Source: Clostridiales bacterium UBA4821 (GTDB lineage: Bacteria; Bacillota; Clostridia; Acetivibrionales; UBA4821). Taken from it: a DNA stretch of 25,375 bases. Positions 24,901 through 25,375 of the stretch are shown here, one piece after another. The translations under genes were made by a program, and so were the position numbers. Below the pieces are notes generated by a model. It did no database searches, was not told the DNA's origin, and was given only the letters and a program-made list of their open reading frames with translations. Where the stretch lies: contig DHFP01000133.1 in NCBI GenBank assembly GCA_002402315.1, positions 1-25,375 of the forward strand, read 5' to 3'. Each line of letters begins with the position of its first letter. Within the stretch, counting starts at the first letter, position 1.

Positions 24901-25375
24901 TTTGACATGGTAGAGCCTGCAGCACCAACGGCGAGTCCGGCAGGCGGCACATATAATACAGCAAAAAGTGTAACGTTAACCCCTGCAGGTGATGCAGTGT
25001 CGACCTATTATACATTAGACGGAAGTAATCCTGACAATACAAAGACGGCATATGCCGGAGCAATTGCGATAGATGGTGCCGATGGGATCACTATAGTATT
25101 AAAGGCAGCAAGCTATGATGCTGCAGGCAACAAGGGAACAGCCGCAACTGAAAGCTATATATTCGACAAGGCTGGGCCTGCAGCACCAACGGTGAGTCCG
25201 GCAGGCGGCGCATATAACACAGCAAAAAGTGTAACATTAACCCCTGCAGGTGATGCAGTGTCGACCTATTATACATTAGACGGAAGTAATCCTGACAATA
25301 CAAAAACTGCTTATGCAGGAGCAATTGCGGTAGATGGTGACGATGGGGTTACTATAGTATTAAAGGCAGCAAGCT
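21916..25375 (+). CDS. Secreted double β-propeller protein with CHB_HEX_C-type repeats, 3' end outside window
   Basis: An uninterrupted frame from ATG 21916 (RBS AAGGGGA, 21904-21910) runs through the window end, giving at least 1153 residues. A signal peptide (MRKLYKAILISAAIATFGFF...) has a likely cut after IYA (residue 28). Module 1 (about 40-400) and module 2 (about 535-915) each hold seven WYG/WHG-type strands. Within them, five 53-54-residue units repeat VDSSNNVYAVWYGTD, NQIRYSKYNGSTWS and NITSGNYNQY. SKYNGSTW resembles a degenerate Asp-box, and one canonical copy, SDNGGQTW, begins module 2. Each module therefore probably folds as a seven-bladed sialidase-like propeller. A fibronectin-like segment lies between them. 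From about 916 come 87-residue repeats (TASPAGGTYNTAKSVTLTPA, YYTLDGSNPD, ITIVLKAASYDA) typical of chitobiase C-terminal domains. A cell-surface or extracellular carbohydrate-binding role is likely. No catalytic domain is visible yet. Confidence 0.85.
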   Translation, partial: MRKLYKAILISAAIATFGFFWGTANIYAQISSVVPSSVTAATTFQAIAKDGVGNYYVAYSATYNEYSHIFVRKSSDLISWQYWDGSSFVFSGNPEVPIESIGNYSQSRPAIEVDSSNNVYVMWHGSDASSAAYMQIKYSKYNGSIWTESVNITSGNYNQAYVSLAVDNTNTIFAVWYGNDAASAIYNQIRYSKYNGSTWSTPLNITSGNYFQSCPSIAVDSSNNVYAVWYGTDTMSPTYNQIRYSKYNGSIWSGATNITSGNYTQYSPSIAVDGNNNVYAVWHGTDTTSQTYTQIRYSKYNGSTWSGATNITSGSYYQYSPTIAVDSSNNNVYSIWYGKNAASESTNQIRYSKYNGSTWSSPINVTSGSFDQKYPSFVKGEITVSWQGTTSSAGVSSSTAGIMACSLVVPSAEAITGTDISDNADGRDVQVTFNGSSDETNINEYRVILVKSKDSGVFGENEAEILTGSKYFSVSTSGNGSIHTVSLAQTSQDSSGMPIVSGEPYQIFVLAVAKNGYINKLSSSTSCLTLTVSSTGEQKNRVAMDASSPGAIVKDNSSNYYVAYAATYNGYQHIFVRKSDNGGQTWKHWNGTSFDISGAEIPIEATGIYAQSKPSIAIDSLNNVYAVWYGTDALSTTYTQIKYSKYNGSAWSTPINLTSGSYNQYNPTIAMDSNDHAYVVWYGTDTSSSTYNQIRYSNYNGSTWSTPINLTSGSYNQYNPTIVVDSNNNVYSAWYGTNASSSTYNQIRYSKYTGSTWSGPADITSGNFNQYNPSITVDSSNNIYLSWHGTDAASLTYSQIKYSKYNGTTWSGSENLTSGNYNQSDSSIAVDESNNIYVVWYGKNALSTTYTQISYSKYDGSTWSESEDITSGVYNQTYPYLLKDEFTVIWQGTTDSLGVSKSSIGIMSYFSNPVATPTASPAGGAYNAAQNVTLIQAINAVSTYYTLDGSIPDDTKTAYVGAINVDGANGVTITLKAASYDAVGHVSSVLTQNYIFDMVEPAAPTASPAGGTYNTAKSVTLTPAGDAVSTYYTLDGSNPDNTKTAYAGAIAIDGADGITIVLKAASYDAAGNKGTAATESYIFDKAGPAAPTVSPAGGAYNTAKSVTLTPAGDAVSTYYTLDGSNPDNTKTAYAGAIAVDGDDGVTIVLKAAS
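22321..22980 (+). repeat. Five 159-162-bp coding repeats, propeller module 1
   Basis: The IxYSKYNG segment recurs at 22321, 22480, 22639, 22798 and 22960: periods of 159, 159, 159 and 162 bp (53-54 residues). One extra Asn codon makes the last period longer. Confidence 0.85.
23836..24490 (+). repeat. Five 159-bp coding repeats, propeller module 2
   Basis: The same segment recurs at 23836, 23995, 24154, 24313 and 24472, exactly 159 bp apart. The first unit lies 1515 bp (505 codons) after the first unit of module 1, so the whole module was duplicated. Confidence 0.85.
24661..25375 (+). repeat. 261-bp tandem coding repeats (87 residues)
   Basis: Units begin at 24661, 24922 and 25183, each 261 bp. 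Units 2 and 3 are nearly identical at the DNA level over long stretches, while unit 1 is more diverged. The third runs out of the window, so the copy number is unknown. Confidence 0.85.

Noticed and set aside
21639..25324. Minus-strand open frames across the propeller gene, such as 22427-22630 and 25091-25324
   Set aside because: They are antisense shadows of a highly repetitive, stop-poor coding sequence. They share the repeat period of the plus-strand gene and have no RBS.
1..25375. CRISPR arrays, tRNA and rRNA genes
   Set aside because: No short regularly spaced direct repeats with unique spacers, no cloverleaf-like sequence and no rRNA-like conserved stretch were found. The only regular repeats are the coding ones in the secreted protein.

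Overview
The window looks like the chromosome of a low-GC, Gram-positive, probably anaerobic Firmicute of the Clostridium/Ruminiclostridium type. The grounds are AT-rich codon use, strong AGGAGG-type ribosome binding sites, an AddAB-type (not RecBCD) recombination enzyme, a TelA-family protein, and a large secreted repeat protein. No tRNA, rRNA or CRISPR array was seen.

Layout. (1) 1-2915 is a graveyard of mobile DNA: the C-terminal end of an IS1182-type transposase, a broken TniA/TniB-like transposition module (ATPase, DDE transposase and a DUF6431-type zinc protein, all on the minus strand), and the C-terminal tail of a large serine recombinase. (2) 2952-8832 is an accessory, defence-like island on the plus strand. 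It opens with a promoter and a compact type II restriction-modification cassette (small HTH protein, C5-cytosine methyltransferase, HNH endonuclease) in overlapping frames. After it come a small unknown gene, a frameshifted FRG-domain gene, an unknown gene whose frame overlaps it, a CoiA-like predicted nuclease with a coiled-coil tail, and a 114-residue protein that seems to be a lone effector-type N-terminal domain. (3) 9021-9815 is a 5'-truncated telA, which suggests the island edge cut into resident DNA. (4) 9881-12466 is a complete zinc/manganese-type ABC importer operon (binding lipoprotein, ATPase, permease) with overlapping genes and a candidate Zur box. (5) 12467-14458 holds a decayed IS3-family element flanked and cut by small inverted-repeat pieces. 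It also holds a self-contained unit: promoter, strongly structured leader, 72-residue membrane protein, and a strong terminator. A 23-bp perfect direct repeat links the end of the permease gene with position 14195. (6) 14459-20083 is the most striking item, a single 1874-codon ORF. It joins the first ~830 residues of AddB in frame to the last ~1040 residues of AddA, so the AddB nuclease and the AddA Walker A are both missing. (7) 20202-21506 is an AAA/DUF4143 ATPase. (8) 21718-21831 is a Lys-rich 37-residue small gene. (9) From 21916 to beyond the window end runs a secreted protein with two seven-bladed propeller modules and at least three 87-residue chitobiase-C-terminal-like repeats.

How it fits together. 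The island (2) is a plausible horizontally acquired defence region bordered by transposon debris. Its R-M genes look intact, the FRG gene is damaged, and the nuclease gene is intact. The metal importer, the DUF4143 ATPase and the secreted protein look like resident genes. The addB/addA chimera would leave the cell without a normal AddAB enzyme if it is real, so it needs to be separated from an assembly deletion. All family assignments come from motif reading, without database searches.
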